Assembly: GCA_024684955.1 (NCBI GenBank)
Contig: JAIKWH010000032.1
Coordinates: forward strand, 1-48,127
Direction of reading: 5' to 3'
DNA from: Pseudobutyrivibrio sp.
Lineage (GTDB): Bacteria > Bacillota > Clostridia > Lachnospirales > Lachnospiraceae
Length of the DNA: 48,127 bases
The stretch's first letter is position 1, and each line of letters opens with the position of its first letter. A program made the translations under genes and the position numbers. Shown piece by piece: positions 16,829 to 25,477 of this stretch. The notes under the pieces are model-generated. The model saw only the letters and a program-made list of their open reading frames with translations. It searched no databases and was not told the DNA's origin.

Positions 16829-17922
16829 TTCTTATAAAACTCCTTAATGTAATCTACCCTGTCTGTCATATGAGACATAAGGGCATCTAATATAGTAATG
16901 GCACACATGGACTCAACCACCACTACTGCTCTAGGCACAATAACCGGGTCATGTCTGCCATGAATTTCCATATCAATATTTTCGCCATCTTCATTGACGC
17001 TTTGCTGGGTCTTTGAAATAGATGGGGTAGGTTTGATTGCCGCTCTAACAACAATCATATCCCCGTCAGAAATGCCTCCCATTATTCCACCAGCATGGTT
17101 TGAGGTCTTGTATATGTTTCCATTTTCATCAGCCCTAAAACCATCATTGTTAAGACTGCCGGTAGATTTGCTGGCTGCAAATCCATCACCAATCTCCACA
17201 CCCTTTACTGACCCAATAGAAACCAGGGCCTTTGCTAAACATGCATCCAGTTTGTCAAAAACAGGATCACCTATTCCAGGAGCAAGGCCACTAATCTGGC
17301 ATTCAATTACTCCTCCAGCACTGTCCTGATTTAACATGCAAGCCTCCAGATATTCGGCAGCCTTTTTAGCAGCATTACCATCAGGCATATATAGGCTATT
17401 TTTATCTCTTTGATCCTTGTCAAAATCTACAACATGAATATCTCCAATAGATTTTGTGTAGGCGAAAACACTAACACCTAATTCCTCTAATAGTTTTGCG
17501 CACACAGCACCAGCGGCAACTCTGCCAATAGTCTCTCTGCCAGAGGACCTGCCGCCACCTCTATAGTCTCTCAGGCCAAACTTTGAAATAAAGCCAAAAT
17601 CCGCATGGCCTGGTCTAAAGGACCTAGCTATGTTTCCATAATCCTTAGAATGCTGGTCCTTGTTTTCAACCATAAGGGAAATAGGAGTGCCAGTGGTAAT
17701 ACCCTCAAACACTCCAGAGAGTATTTTTACCTGATCAGACTCAGTTCTTGCTGTAGTAAATTTTGATTGTCCTGGCTTTCTCCTATCTAGATATTTTTGG
17801 ATATAATCCTCACTGAGACTAAGACCTGCTGGAATCCCATCTAGAACAACTCCAATAGCAGGGCCATGAGACTCGCCCCAAGTAGTAACCGTAATATTCT
17901 TGCCAAATGACGATGCAGCCAT
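16825..17922 (-). CDS. aroC: Chorismate synthase
   Basis: AroC removes phosphate from EPSP to give chorismate, the precursor used by TrpE, with reduced FMN as cofactor. The 365-residue protein has all three family signatures: TTWGESHGPAIGVVLDG at the start, the FRPGHADF and RDYRGGGRSSGRET region near 100-130, and the C-terminal RHDPVIVPRA. GGGAGG precedes the ATG. It overlaps tgt by four bases. Other shikimate genes are absent here, so aroC is detached from the pathway. Confidence 0.97.
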   Translation of the reverse strand: MAASSFGKNITVTTWGESHGPAIGVVLDGIPAGLSLSEDYIQKYLDRRKPGQSKFTTARTESDQVKILSGVFEGITTGTPISLMVENKDQHSKDYGNIARSFRPGHADFGFISKFGLRDYRGGGRSSGRETIGRVAAGAVCAKLLEELGVSVFAYTKSIGDIHVVDFDKDQRDKNSLYMPDGNAAKKAAEYLEACMLNQDSAGGVIECQISGLAPGIGDPVFDKLDACLAKALVSIGSVKGVEIGDGFAASKSTGSLNNDGFRADENGNIYKTSNHAGGIMGGISDGDMIVVRAAIKPTPSISKTQQSVNEDGENIDMEIHGRHDPVIVPRAVVVVESMCAITILDALMSHMTDRVDYIKEFYKK

Positions 17923-17970
17923 AACAATCCTCCCAATAATCTGCCAATACTATCTGTACTTAAAATATAA

Positions 17971-17990
17971 GGGCTGTTTATTAACAGCCC
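17971..17990 (-). terminator. Stem-loop after the lactonase gene
   Basis: GGGCTGTT and AACAGCCC form an eight-base-pair stem with a four-base loop. On the minus strand TTATATTTT follows, a broken T-run, so termination may be partial. It lies between the lactonase stop and the aroC start. Confidence 0.6.
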
Positions 17991-17998
17991 CATAATTT

Positions 17999-19057
17999 TT
18001 ATTTATCCAATTCTACAATTGCAATGCTGTTTGGTTTTTCTATGGCAATTGGAGGATTAAGCATAAGAGAATGACCCTCCTTTTTGTCTATAGTAAAACT
18101 CCTAATTTCATTGGTATCGTGATTTAAGGAGACGAAGTATTTGTCCCCAGGCAAAATAGCAAATGACTTTGGAAAATCACCAGATATAAAACTGTGTGAG
18201 AAGTAAGTAATCTTGCCTGTCTTCTTGTCCCTCTTGTACATTGAAACTGCATTTAGTCCATCGATGCTGGCATAAAGGAAATCATCATCCTCACCAAATT
18301 TGATATTGGTGCCTGTAGAAATCTCCTCGTCCTCGCCAACAAGCAGGGATACAGTTTGAATGTTTTCAAAATCAGGAACCCCATCAATAATATGATAGTC
18401 GTAAACTAAAATCTCGTTGGACATCTCAGTGATAACATAAGCATATCTGCCATCTCGAGAAAACTTGAGTTTGAGTGGGGCTGAACCCATGGCACATCTA
18501 ACTATATCAACCAATTTCAACTTGCCATGCTCGTAATCAATCTCGTAAATCTTTATCTGATGAAGTCCGTTTTCTACAACGCATAAAAATCTTTCATCTG
18601 GAGTAAGCTCTACGCAGGTGCAATGTGGATACAAAGGCCTGTCTGCAACAGATTTTCCAATACCCTGATGGAAAATGCCATCTGCAATACCCTCTACTGA
18701 TCCATCCTCATTCAGTCTCATCATTGTAACTCGTCCATCATGATAGCCGGCTACAAAAAGGAATCTAGACTGGGAGTCAATGCAAAGGTTGCATCCTCTC
18801 ATGCCACCAATCCATTCCTGATTAATCTTTTCTAAATTACCGTCCTTTAAAATCTTAAAGGATTCAACACCCTCATCAGCGATGGAATAAAGGAATTTTT
18901 TATCGCTGGAAACAACGACGTATGAAGGGTTGTTAATAGGGGCTACACTCTGTAGTGATAGCACTGCAGTGTCAGGATTAACGTCATAAACGTAAATTCC
19001 TACACTTTTTTCATGAGTATAAGTTCCAACATAAGCTACGTATTTTTTCTTTGCCAT
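17999..19057 (-). CDS. Lactonase-family beta-propeller protein (6-phosphogluconolactonase type)
   Basis: This 352-residue protein has the repeating seven-blade pattern of the PF10282 lactonase family. Examples are YVGTYTHEKSVGIYVYDVN at the start, NNPSYVVVSSDKKFLYSI, PHCTCVELTPDERFLCVVENG in the middle, and GDFPKSFAILPGDKYF near the end. Related proteins hydrolyse 6-phosphogluconolactone, but many members have other or unknown substrates. There is no signal peptide. AGGAG precedes the ATG. It lies 20 bases downstream of trhP and may be transcribed with it; no pentose-phosphate gene is nearby to support the substrate. Confidence 0.8.
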   Translation of the reverse strand: MAKKKYVAYVGTYTHEKSVGIYVYDVNPDTAVLSLQSVAPINNPSYVVVSSDKKFLYSIADEGVESFKILKDGNLEKINQEWIGGMRGCNLCIDSQSRFLFVAGYHDGRVTMMRLNEDGSVEGIADGIFHQGIGKSVADRPLYPHCTCVELTPDERFLCVVENGLHQIKIYEIDYEHGKLKLVDIVRCAMGSAPLKLKFSRDGRYAYVITEMSNEILVYDYHIIDGVPDFENIQTVSLLVGEDEEISTGTNIKFGEDDDFLYASIDGLNAVSMYKRDKKTGKITYFSHSFISGDFPKSFAILPGDKYFVSLNHDTNEIRSFTIDKKEGHSLMLNPPIAIEKPNSIAIVELDK

Positions 19058-19077
19058 AGTAAGTCTCCTTAAGAAAT

Positions 19078-20304
19078 CTAGTCCTCTTTTCTCCTAAGAA
19101 TATCAAACTCATCTGGAACAATACTAAGTTTGATAAAGAGTTTTTGCTTTGGATGAGGACAGGATGGCATATGATTGCCATCTTCGTCGCAGATATCCTC
19201 CACAACCACACTTATATTATCCCCATTTCTTTTCATAATTTCAATAGTCTCGCCTACTGAAAATTTATTCCTTTGCTCTATTTCAAATACACCATCTGCA
19301 TTAACATTCTCAGCGATTCCCAAATAGGTATATCCAACATTGTATGTATTGTTGTCATATATCTGAGACTCCTCAGATGGCTTGCCATAGAAGAAGCCAG
19401 TAGTGAACTGTCTGTATGTGCAAGCAGCAATTTGCTCCTTGTACCAATCCATGTTTGCCAGGTATTTTTCCTCAGATTCCATGCAATCATCAATTGCTTT
19501 TCTGTATGTGCGGGCAACTGTGGCAACATAGAGAGCAGTCTTCATTCTTCCCTCGATTTTGAAGGAATCAATGCCAGAATCCAAAAGGTCTGGAATATGC
19601 TCTATCATGCACAGGTCCTTGGAGTTGAAAATGTAGGTACCCCTCTCATTTTCATATATAGGCAGGTACTCTCCTGGGCGCTGCTCCTCCACAACTGCAT
19701 ATTTCCAACGGCATGGATGGGTGCACTCACCCTTGTTGGCATCTCTGCCGGTGAAATAATTAGAAAGGAGGCATCTACCTGAGTAGGAAATGCACATAGC
19801 ACCATGAATAAAGGTCTCAATCTCCAAATCATCTGGTATGTTTGCTCTAATCTCTTTGATCTCTGCCAAGGAAAGCTCTCTGGCAGAAACTACCCTCTTG
19901 GCACCCAGTTCATACCAAAATTTGTAAGTGCCATAATTTGTGTTGTTGGCCTGAGTGCTGACGTGTCTTTCAATGTCAGGGCAAATCTCTTTAGCCAGCA
20001 TGAAAACAGCAGGGTCAGCAATAATGAGAGCATCTGGCTTAATCTCTTTCAGTTCCTCAAAATACTCTCTGACACCCTCCAGGTCTCCATTGTGGGCTAG
20101 GATGTTGGCTGTAACATAAACCTTTACACCGTGGGCATGGGCAAAGGCAATACCCTCTATCATATCCTCTTTTGAAAAGTTTTTAGCCTTTGCTCTAAGG
20201 CCGTAAACCTCTCCACCAATATAAACTGCATCTGCTCCATAAATAACAGCAACCTTTAATACCTCAAGGCTGCTTGCTGGAACTAATAACTCTGTCTTTC
20301 TCAT
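19078..20304 (-). CDS. trhP: U32-family tRNA hydroxylation protein TrhP-like
   Basis: Members of this U32 peptidase branch act with other factors to hydroxylate uridine 34 of tRNA (ho5U), although they are often annotated as collagenase-like proteases. The 408-residue protein has a TIM-barrel start (ELLVPASSLEVLKVAV, GADAVYIGG) and the cysteine cluster MCISYSGRCLLSNY...CTHPCRW of U32 proteins, then FNSKDLCMIEHIP and FKIEGRMK. The adjacent upstream gene encodes TrmR, which methylates ho5U; B. subtilis keeps homologous genes together (yrrM-N-O). That neighbour supports the tRNA role over proteolysis. Family firm, symbol inferred. Confidence 0.85.
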   Translation of the reverse strand: MRKTELLVPASSLEVLKVAVIYGADAVYIGGEVYGLRAKAKNFSKEDMIEGIAFAHAHGVKVYVTANILAHNGDLEGVREYFEELKEIKPDALIIADPAVFMLAKEICPDIERHVSTQANNTNYGTYKFWYELGAKRVVSARELSLAEIKEIRANIPDDLEIETFIHGAMCISYSGRCLLSNYFTGRDANKGECTHPCRWKYAVVEEQRPGEYLPIYENERGTYIFNSKDLCMIEHIPDLLDSGIDSFKIEGRMKTALYVATVARTYRKAIDDCMESEEKYLANMDWYKEQIAACTYRQFTTGFFYGKPSEESQIYDNNTYNVGYTYLGIAENVNADGVFEIEQRNKFSVGETIEIMKRNGDNISVVVEDICDEDGNHMPSCPHPKQKLFIKLSIVPDEFDILRRKED

Positions 20305-20342
20305 ATCAAATACCTTTTATTTCTTTAAAGAAAAAACTAAAA

Positions 20343-20984
20343 TCACAACTTATTAGAGATGCTGACCCCATCTCCCAAAGGCAAGATGGTGGTTGCAAAT
20401 CCACTATCGTGGGTAAGTTCATAGAGGTAATCCCTCATCCTCTTATGGATTGTCCTGTTTCGCCTTGTGATGGCAAACCTAGACTGAATAATGTCTCCAT
20501 CCTGTAGCACATTGTCAGTGACAATCAAACCATCTGTGGCAACCAGTCTTTTTATGTCAGGCCAGAAATTGATATACTGTCCCTTTGCAGCATCCATAAA
20601 TATAAAATCAAAAGGCCCGGAAAGTGTGGGGAGAATATCCGTGGCATCCCCCTCTAAAAGGGTCACCCTATCCTCCAGCTCCATCCTGGCAAAATTTCCT
20701 TTTGCAATAGGAATCCGGGGCTCATAATTTTCGATTGTAATAATTGTAGCCTCAGGTCCTGCCGCCTCCAGCATTACCCCAGCCGAAAAACCTACAGCCG
20801 TTCCAACCTCCAAAATTCTCTTAGGCTTTTTAATAGAAATCAGAGTCTGGAGCAGATTAATTGTCTCCGGCCTGATTATAGGCACAAAAGAGTCCAGAGC
20901 CTCCTTCTGAATCTCTTTTAGAACAGGGGAAAGCTCTGGATACAGACTGTTTAAATATGTTGTATATCTACTGTCTACTATCAT
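20343..20984 (-). CDS. trmR: Class I SAM O-methyltransferase, TrmR-like (tRNA ho5U34)
   Basis: TrmR converts 5-hydroxyuridine at tRNA position 34 to 5-methoxyuridine. The 213-residue protein belongs to the O-methyltransferase family 3: RILEVGTAVGFSAGVML is the SAM-binding loop, ITIENYEPR the second, and the metal-site motif is FDFIFMDAAKGQY. The ATG lies within TAATG at the end of the RNase J gene, so translation is coupled. The trhP-like gene follows 38 bases downstream, so substrate maker and user are together. Catechol O-methyltransferase-like activity is the alternative suggested by family alone. Confidence 0.88.
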   Translation of the reverse strand: MIVDSRYTTYLNSLYPELSPVLKEIQKEALDSFVPIIRPETINLLQTLISIKKPKRILEVGTAVGFSAGVMLEAAGPEATIITIENYEPRIPIAKGNFARMELEDRVTLLEGDATDILPTLSGPFDFIFMDAAKGQYINFWPDIKRLVATDGLIVTDNVLQDGDIIQSRFAITRRNRTIHKRMRDYLYELTHDSGFATTILPLGDGVSISNKL

Positions 20985-22660
20985 TATACTTCCATTATAA
21001 TTGGAATAATCATCGGACGTCTCTGGGTCTCATGCCATACAAAATCAGAAAGATTATCCCTAATCTCTCCCTTAATTTTGTTCCAATCAGTAACACCCCT
21101 GTCCTCCAATGAACTGATGGTGTCATTTAAGACTGATTTGGCACTATCCATAAGGTCCTCAGAATCCCTCACATATACAAATCCTCGAGATACAATATCC
21201 GGTCCAGCCAAAACTGCTCCTGATGCTGAGTCAAGAGTCAGGACAACAATAATAATTCCGTCCTCCGCCAGTTTCTGACGGTCTCTAAGAACTATGTTAC
21301 CCACATCACCTACGCCGATACCATCCACCATGATAGCCCCGGTGTGTACATGACCTGTAACCTTTGCATATCCCTCACCAATCTCTAAAATGTCGCCAGA
21401 CTTCATAATCTTGATGTGGTCTGAATCCCAACCAAGGGACTTGGCAATCCTGGATTGAGCAATTAGGTGTTTGTATTCTCCATGAACAGGCACCGAATAC
21501 TCAGGTCTAACAAGAGAATAGATAAGTTTAATTTCCTCAGCGCAGGCATGGCCAGAAACATGGACATCCTGCATAACAATCTCTGCACCACGCATGGTCA
21601 GATCGTTAATGACATTGGAAACTGCCTTTTCATTTCCAGGGATTGGGTGAGAAGAAAATACTATCTCATCTCCTGGCTTGATCTGAATCTTTTTGTGGGT
21701 GCCATTGGCCATTCTCGAAAGAGCGGCCATAGATTCTCCTTGAGAGCCTGTGGTGACAATGGCCAGTTTTTCATCAGGATAATTCTTTGCCATCTCTATG
21801 TCGATAAGGGTGTTTTCCGGAACATTAAGATAGCCCATCTTGGAAGCTATCTCTATGGTATTGACCATAGAACGGCCCTCCACACAAACCTTACGACCAT
21901 ATTTGTAAGCACTATTAATAATCTGCTGTACTCTATCTACATTTGATGCAAAGGTTGCAATAATGATTCTCGACCTGTTGTTGTCAGAAAAGATACCGTC
22001 AATAGTCTTACCAACTGTCTTTTCTGAGGCAGTAAAGCCAGGGCGCTCAGCATTTGTAGAATCACACATAAGGGCCAGAACGCCCTTCTTTCCAATTTCT
22101 CCCAGCCTCTGTAAATCGATAGGGTCTCCGTATACAGGAGTGTAGTCAACCTTGAAATCGCCAGTGTGGACAACGATTCCTGCAGGAGAATAGATAGCAA
22201 GGGCAGCCGCATCCTGAATAGAATGGTTTGTCCTAATAAACTCTACCCTAAAATCTCCAGCATTAATGTGGGTACCATATTTAACCACCTTGCGTTTAAC
22301 CTTTGTAAGCATCCTGTGCTCTTCCAGTTTGTGCTCAATCAGGCCATTGGTCAACTTGGTAGAATAAATAGGACACACGTTAAGTTCCTTGAAAACATAA
22401 GGAATCGCCCCAATGTGATCCTCGTGACCATGGGTTATAAAAAAGCCCTTTAGTTTGTCAGCATTATCCTTTAGGTATGTTATATCTGGAATAACCAGAT
22501 CCACGCCCAACATACCATCCTCAGGAAAGGCCAGTCCGCAATCCACAACAATAATACTGTCTCCGTACTCGAAGGCTGTAATATTCATGCCGATTTGCTC
22601 AAGACCTCCCAGTGGAATAATCTTTAGCCTATCAGGCCTATTTTCAGTTTTCTTCTTCAA
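20984..22660 (-). CDS. rnj: Ribonuclease J
   Basis: RNase J is the metallo-beta-lactamase RNase with endonuclease and 5'-3' exonuclease activity central to Firmicute mRNA decay. The 558-residue protein has the zinc motif FITHGHEDHIGAIPY near residue 75, VHTGDFKVDY, the beta-CASP domain (about 210-345), SSHPIPGNE, and VHVSGHACAEEIK, then a C-terminal domain of about 100 residues. The start is TTG at 22660 with AAGGAGG seven bases upstream. A second copy (J2) is usual in Bacilli; only one gene is seen here, so I do not assign 1 or 2. It lies between DUF1292 and trmR. Confidence 0.95.
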   Translation of the reverse strand: MKKKTENRPDRLKIIPLGGLEQIGMNITAFEYGDSIIVVDCGLAFPEDGMLGVDLVIPDITYLKDNADKLKGFFITHGHEDHIGAIPYVFKELNVCPIYSTKLTNGLIEHKLEEHRMLTKVKRKVVKYGTHINAGDFRVEFIRTNHSIQDAAALAIYSPAGIVVHTGDFKVDYTPVYGDPIDLQRLGEIGKKGVLALMCDSTNAERPGFTASEKTVGKTIDGIFSDNNRSRIIIATFASNVDRVQQIINSAYKYGRKVCVEGRSMVNTIEIASKMGYLNVPENTLIDIEMAKNYPDEKLAIVTTGSQGESMAALSRMANGTHKKIQIKPGDEIVFSSHPIPGNEKAVSNVINDLTMRGAEIVMQDVHVSGHACAEEIKLIYSLVRPEYSVPVHGEYKHLIAQSRIAKSLGWDSDHIKIMKSGDILEIGEGYAKVTGHVHTGAIMVDGIGVGDVGNIVLRDRQKLAEDGIIIVVLTLDSASGAVLAGPDIVSRGFVYVRDSEDLMDSAKSVLNDTISSLEDRGVTDWNKIKGEIRDNLSDFVWHETQRRPMIIPIIMEV

Positions 22661-22682
22661 AAAATAACCTCCTTAATTTGAT

Positions 22683-22949
22683 TTATTCAATATCAATGTC
22701 AGCCTCATCGCCAACTAATTCTTCAAAGAGCTTTGCAACAGCGTCGAATTCCACATCATCCTCAACGATTTCATAAACCACCTCAGAATCATCTTCGGTA
22801 ACCTCTTTGAGGATAAAGGCATTTGCGTCCTCTTCCTCATCCTGGCTGTCGCATACTAACAAATATTTAATCCCAGACAACTGGGTTTCCTCCATAATAT
22901 AAACAGGTATATCCTCGCCATCTAATCCTGAAAGTATAATTTGTTCCAT
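22683..22949 (-). CDS. DUF1292 acidic protein (YrzB-like)
   Basis: This 88-residue, strongly acidic protein has the DUF1292 pattern: an opening beta strand (EQIILSGLDGEDIPVYIMEE), YLLVCDSQDEEEDANAFILKE, and the C-terminal YEIVEDDVEFDAVAKLFEEL. Its function is unknown. In Clostridia and Bacilli it lies next to ireB (yrzL) and ruvX (yrrK), as here, which makes the identification firmer than the sequence alone. It has an AAGGAG site and lies 21 bases after ruvX. Confidence 0.88.
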   Translation of the reverse strand: MEQIILSGLDGEDIPVYIMEETQLSGIKYLLVCDSQDEEEDANAFILKEVTEDDSEVVYEIVEDDVEFDAVAKLFEELVGDEADIDIE

Positions 22950-22970
22950 GAATGCTCCTTAATAAGAAAA

Positions 22971-23402
22971 TTAATATTTACTTCTGTTATCTAGGTATTC
23001 CTGCAAAATAATTGCAGCTGCAATCTGGTCTATGACCTTCTTGCGTTCACTTTTGGCAACGCCGCTCTCCTGTAAAATCTCATCGGCGTATACCGTTGTA
23101 AGCCTCTCATCTACTAATATAATTGGGCAGTCTACCCGCTTCTCCAATAATTCTTTAAAGGCCAAGGTGTCCTGGCACCTAAACCCCTCTGTGCCATCCA
23201 TATTCCTAGGAAAGCCTAAAACGATGGACTCAACCTTGTAATCATCGCACAATTCTCTGATTCTCACCAGGGTGTGTCTGAGAGCCGAAGCCCTCTCTCT
23301 GGTAATGGTCTCCAACTCTTGTGCAGTCAAAAGCAAAGGGTCACTAATAGCGACCCCCACAGTTTTAGTACCATAATCTAATCCGAGAATTCTACCAGGC
23401 AT
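22971..23402 (-). CDS. ruvX: RuvX/YqgF-family RNase H-fold nuclease
   Basis: RuvX/YqgF proteins have an RNase H fold and are linked to Holliday-junction resolution and, in E. coli, to 16S rRNA 5' processing. The 143-residue product shows ILGLDYGTKTVGVAI (first catalytic Asp), GFPRNMDGTEG, VDERLTTVYA (second acidic site), and the KVIDQIAAAIILQEYL region. The ATG at 23402 overlaps the ireB stop as TAATG; the open frame to 23414 only adds residues from inside ireB. The order ireB-ruvX-DUF1292 is conserved in Firmicutes. Confidence 0.94.
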   Translation of the reverse strand: MPGRILGLDYGTKTVGVAISDPLLLTAQELETITRERASALRHTLVRIRELCDDYKVESIVLGFPRNMDGTEGFRCQDTLAFKELLEKRVDCPIILVDERLTTVYADEILQESGVAKSERKKVIDQIAAAIILQEYLDNRSKY

Positions 23403-23668
23403 TACTTGTTCCAACTTTCACTGGAAATATATTCCTTGAGTAGTTCCTCAACTAGCTCATCCCTCTCCACTTTCATAATAAGGCTCCTGGCATTATTATG
23501 GCTAGTGATGTAGGTAGGGTCTCCTGACATAATGTACCCAACAATCTGATTAACAGGGTTGTAACCCTTTTCAGATAAAGCACTATAGACCTGTTCAAGT
23601 ACGTCTTTAACACCAACAGGATTCTCTTTTTGGACTTTAAAATACTGAGTATTACTTAAATCTGCCAT
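23402..23668 (-). CDS. ireB: IreB-family regulatory phosphoprotein
   Basis: IreB (DUF965; YrzL in B. subtilis) is a small protein phosphorylated by the PASTA kinase IreK in Enterococcus, where it affects cephalosporin resistance. The 88-residue product has the family pattern [36 protein letters not shown] followed in parts by [19 protein letters not shown]. The N-terminal SNTQYF segment corresponds to the threonine phosphorylation region (DDTQMF-like); a threonine is present. GAGGT precedes the ATG. No kinase gene is nearby. The gene is translationally coupled to ruvX. Confidence 0.93.
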   Translation of the reverse strand: MADLSNTQYFKVQKENPVGVKDVLEQVYSALSEKGYNPVNQIVGYIMSGDPTYITSHNNARSLIMKVERDELVEELLKEYISSESWNK

Positions 23669-23704
23669 GTCTACCTCGCTTTATTTAAAATTTAATTAGT
23701 TACA

Positions 23705-23732
23705 TTATTATCTGATTTATTCTAATATACAA
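23705..23732 (-). promoter_or_regulatory. Possible promoter of the ireB-ruvX operon
   Basis: On the minus strand TTGTAT (23732-23727) and TAATAA (23710-23705) have a 16-base gap. It lies in the 68-base space after mtaB, about 40 bases before the ireB start. Both boxes deviate from consensus. Confidence 0.35.
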
Positions 23733-23736
23733 ATAC

Positions 23737-25053
23737 TTAAATTTCAACAAGCATGTACAAATGTTTGTCTAGTATATAACGGCATTTGCATTTGAGAATC
23801 CGGTTGGAATAATCCTGATTATCCTCTGCTTTAATGGCGCACTTTATATATTCTTTTGAGAATCCTACAAAGTAATCTACTCCATCCAGGCTGACCTTTT
23901 CCTCAAAGAGGACCTCAAGCTCACTGCCAATATGCTCTTTCAGATATTGCTGTGTAGACTCTAGTCCAGCCTCTATCAGCCTTTTGCTTCTTTCCTTTTT
24001 TACGGCATTGGTAAGTTGATTTGGCATTTTTGCTGCCAAAGTCCCTGCCCTCTTAGAATAGGCAAAGACATGCAATTCGTAAAAGGAAATATCCTTAGCA
24101 TATTGTAGAGTAGTCTCAAACTCTTCCTCGGTTTCACCTGGAAAGCCCACAATGATATCTGTGGTAATGGCAGGATTATGAAAATACTTTCTTAGAAGGT
24201 TTACTCCCCTAGTATACTCTTCAATTGTGTATTTTCTGTTCATTCTTGTGAGAACTGTATCACAGCCTGACTGGAGAGAAAGATGGAACTGAGGACATAT
24301 CTTTGAAATCGCAGATACTCTTTTTGCAAAATCCTCTGTAACAATCTGAGGCTCCAAAGAACCCATGCGAATTCTCTCTATGCCATCAACCTCTGCCACA
24401 GCCTCCAGCAAATCTGCAAGACCATAGTCTGTGCCAGTGCCAAAAGAGCTGAGGTGAATACCTGTAATGACTACCTCCTTGTAGCCAGCAGCTGCAAGAC
24501 CAGTAACCTCGGTAATTACATCACTAATCTCCCTAGACCTAATGCGACCTCTGGCATAAGGGATAATACAGTAAGAGCAAAACTGATTACAGCCATCCTG
24601 AACCTTTAAGAATGCTCTTGTATGCTCAAGATCTTTTTTAATAATCATAGGCTCATACTCAACCCACCCATCATTAATATCGATATAATCTAAAATTGTT
24701 TCATTCTTAGATTGAAAGAATTCGTGAATCTTTTCTATTAGATCAGTCTTTTTGTTATTCCCAAGAATAATATCGGCACCTAATTCCTCTGGAATATCCT
24801 TGCCGAAATTTTGTATATAACAGCCGGTGGCCACAACGCAAGCCTCAGGATTAGTCTTCTTGCATTTGTGAATCATCTGCCGTGATTTTCTATCCGCAAT
24901 ATTTGTGACAGAGCAAGTGTTAATTACATATACGTCAGCCTCTTCATCGAAGTCTACTATCTCAAAACCATCCTCTTTGAGGAGTTCTTCCATGGCTTCT
25001 GTTTCATATGCATTAACCTTGCAACCTAAATTGTGCAATGCTGCTTTTTTCAT
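23737..25053 (-). CDS. mtaB: tRNA t6A37 methylthiotransferase MtaB
   Basis: MtaB converts t6A to ms2t6A at position 37 of ANN-decoding tRNAs using radical SAM chemistry. The 438-residue protein has the N-terminal MTTase domain with cysteines in NLGCKVNAYETEAM, NTCSVTNIADRKSRQ and ATGCYIQN, the radical SAM motif CNQFCSYCIIP (near residue 150), and a short C-terminal TRAM-like region. The start NLGCKVNAYE is typical of MtaB rather than MiaB (which has TYGCQMN) or RimO. The ATG has GAAAGG upstream and its promoter faces the HPr-like gene. It lies upstream of ireB. Confidence 0.95.
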   Translation of the reverse strand: MKKAALHNLGCKVNAYETEAMEELLKEDGFEIVDFDEEADVYVINTCSVTNIADRKSRQMIHKCKKTNPEACVVATGCYIQNFGKDIPEELGADIILGNNKKTDLIEKIHEFFQSKNETILDYIDINDGWVEYEPMIIKKDLEHTRAFLKVQDGCNQFCSYCIIPYARGRIRSREISDVITEVTGLAAAGYKEVVITGIHLSSFGTGTDYGLADLLEAVAEVDGIERIRMGSLEPQIVTEDFAKRVSAISKICPQFHLSLQSGCDTVLTRMNRKYTIEEYTRGVNLLRKYFHNPAITTDIIVGFPGETEEEFETTLQYAKDISFYELHVFAYSKRAGTLAAKMPNQLTNAVKKERSKRLIEAGLESTQQYLKEHIGSELEVLFEEKVSLDGVDYFVGFSKEYIKCAIKAEDNQDYSNRILKCKCRYILDKHLYMLVEI

Positions 25054-25128
25054 TTTCTAGAACCTTTCAGTAAAAAAATCACCCACAAGAATCAAAAAAA
25101 TACTTCACAAAAATTCCCCTGATATCAA

Positions 25129-25157
25129 TTGACTTTTTATAACCATTGAATTAGTAT
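25129..25157 (+). promoter_or_regulatory. Promoter of the HPr-like gene
   Basis: TTGACT at 25129-25134 and TAGTAT at 25152-25157 have 17-base spacing. The start codon is about 40 bases downstream with GAGGAGG before it. The element overlaps a promoter on the other strand. Confidence 0.6.
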
Positions 25158-25165
25158 TTAGTCAA
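25137..25165 (-). promoter_or_regulatory. Overlapping promoter candidate for mtaB
   Basis: On the minus strand TTGACT (25165-25160) and TTATAA (25142-25137) have 17-base spacing. It faces the promoter of the HPr-like gene across the same 37 bases, so the two -35 boxes form the inverted repeat TTGACT/AGTCAA. Confidence 0.45.
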
Positions 25166-25197
25166 CTATAAATATACTATCAGAGGAGGCACGTAGG

Positions 25198-25428
25198 ATG
25201 AAAACAGTTCAAATCTCTCTTAACTCAATTGACAAGGTTAAATCTTTTGTTAATACAATAAGTCAGTTTGATTATGATTTTGACCTTGTAAGCGGTCGTT
25301 ATGTCATTGATGCAAAGTCTATTATGGGTATTTTCTCATTAGATCTTTCAAAACCAATCGACTTAACAGTTCACGCAGAGGGTGATGCTGAAGATGTAAT
25401 GGCTACACTTAAGGATTACATCGTTTAG
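25198..25428 (+). CDS. HPr-like protein lacking the active-site histidine
   Basis: This 76-residue protein has the HPr length and fold pattern. The regulatory serine region is intact: AKSIMGIFSLDL matches the KSIMGVMSL motif around Ser46 of HPr. The phosphocarrier site is gone: where HPr has GLHARPA near residue 15, this protein reads SIDKVKS. It therefore cannot take phosphate from enzyme I but might still be a substrate of HPr kinase, like Crh of Bacillus, which also lost His15. The gene is a strong-looking single unit, with a consensus-like promoter, GAGGAGG ribosome site and strong terminator, so it may be well expressed. No other PTS gene is nearby. Confidence 0.85.
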   Translation: MKTVQISLNSIDKVKSFVNTISQFDYDFDLVSGRYVIDAKSIMGIFSLDLSKPIDLTVHAEGDAEDVMATLKDYIV

Positions 25429-25441
25429 TTTTAAAATCTTT

Positions 25442-25477
25442 AGGAGCTTTGCACATTGTGCAAAGCTCCTTTTTTTA
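25442..25477. terminator. Strong bidirectional terminator
   Basis: AGGAGCTTTGCAC pairs perfectly with GTGCAAAGCTCCT around a short ATT loop, followed by TTTTTTT on the plus strand. It ends the HPr-like gene. It directly adjoins the thiI stop, although the minus-strand T-run is weaker. Confidence 0.88.

Noticed and set aside
19273-19782. Plus-strand open frame of 169 codons opposite trhP
   Set aside because: Antisense shadow with no start signals; the opposite frame has full U32 family motifs.
19078-20304. Collagenase-like protease
   Set aside because: The U32 name comes from family history; the adjoining TrmR gene and the branch motifs favour tRNA hydroxylation.
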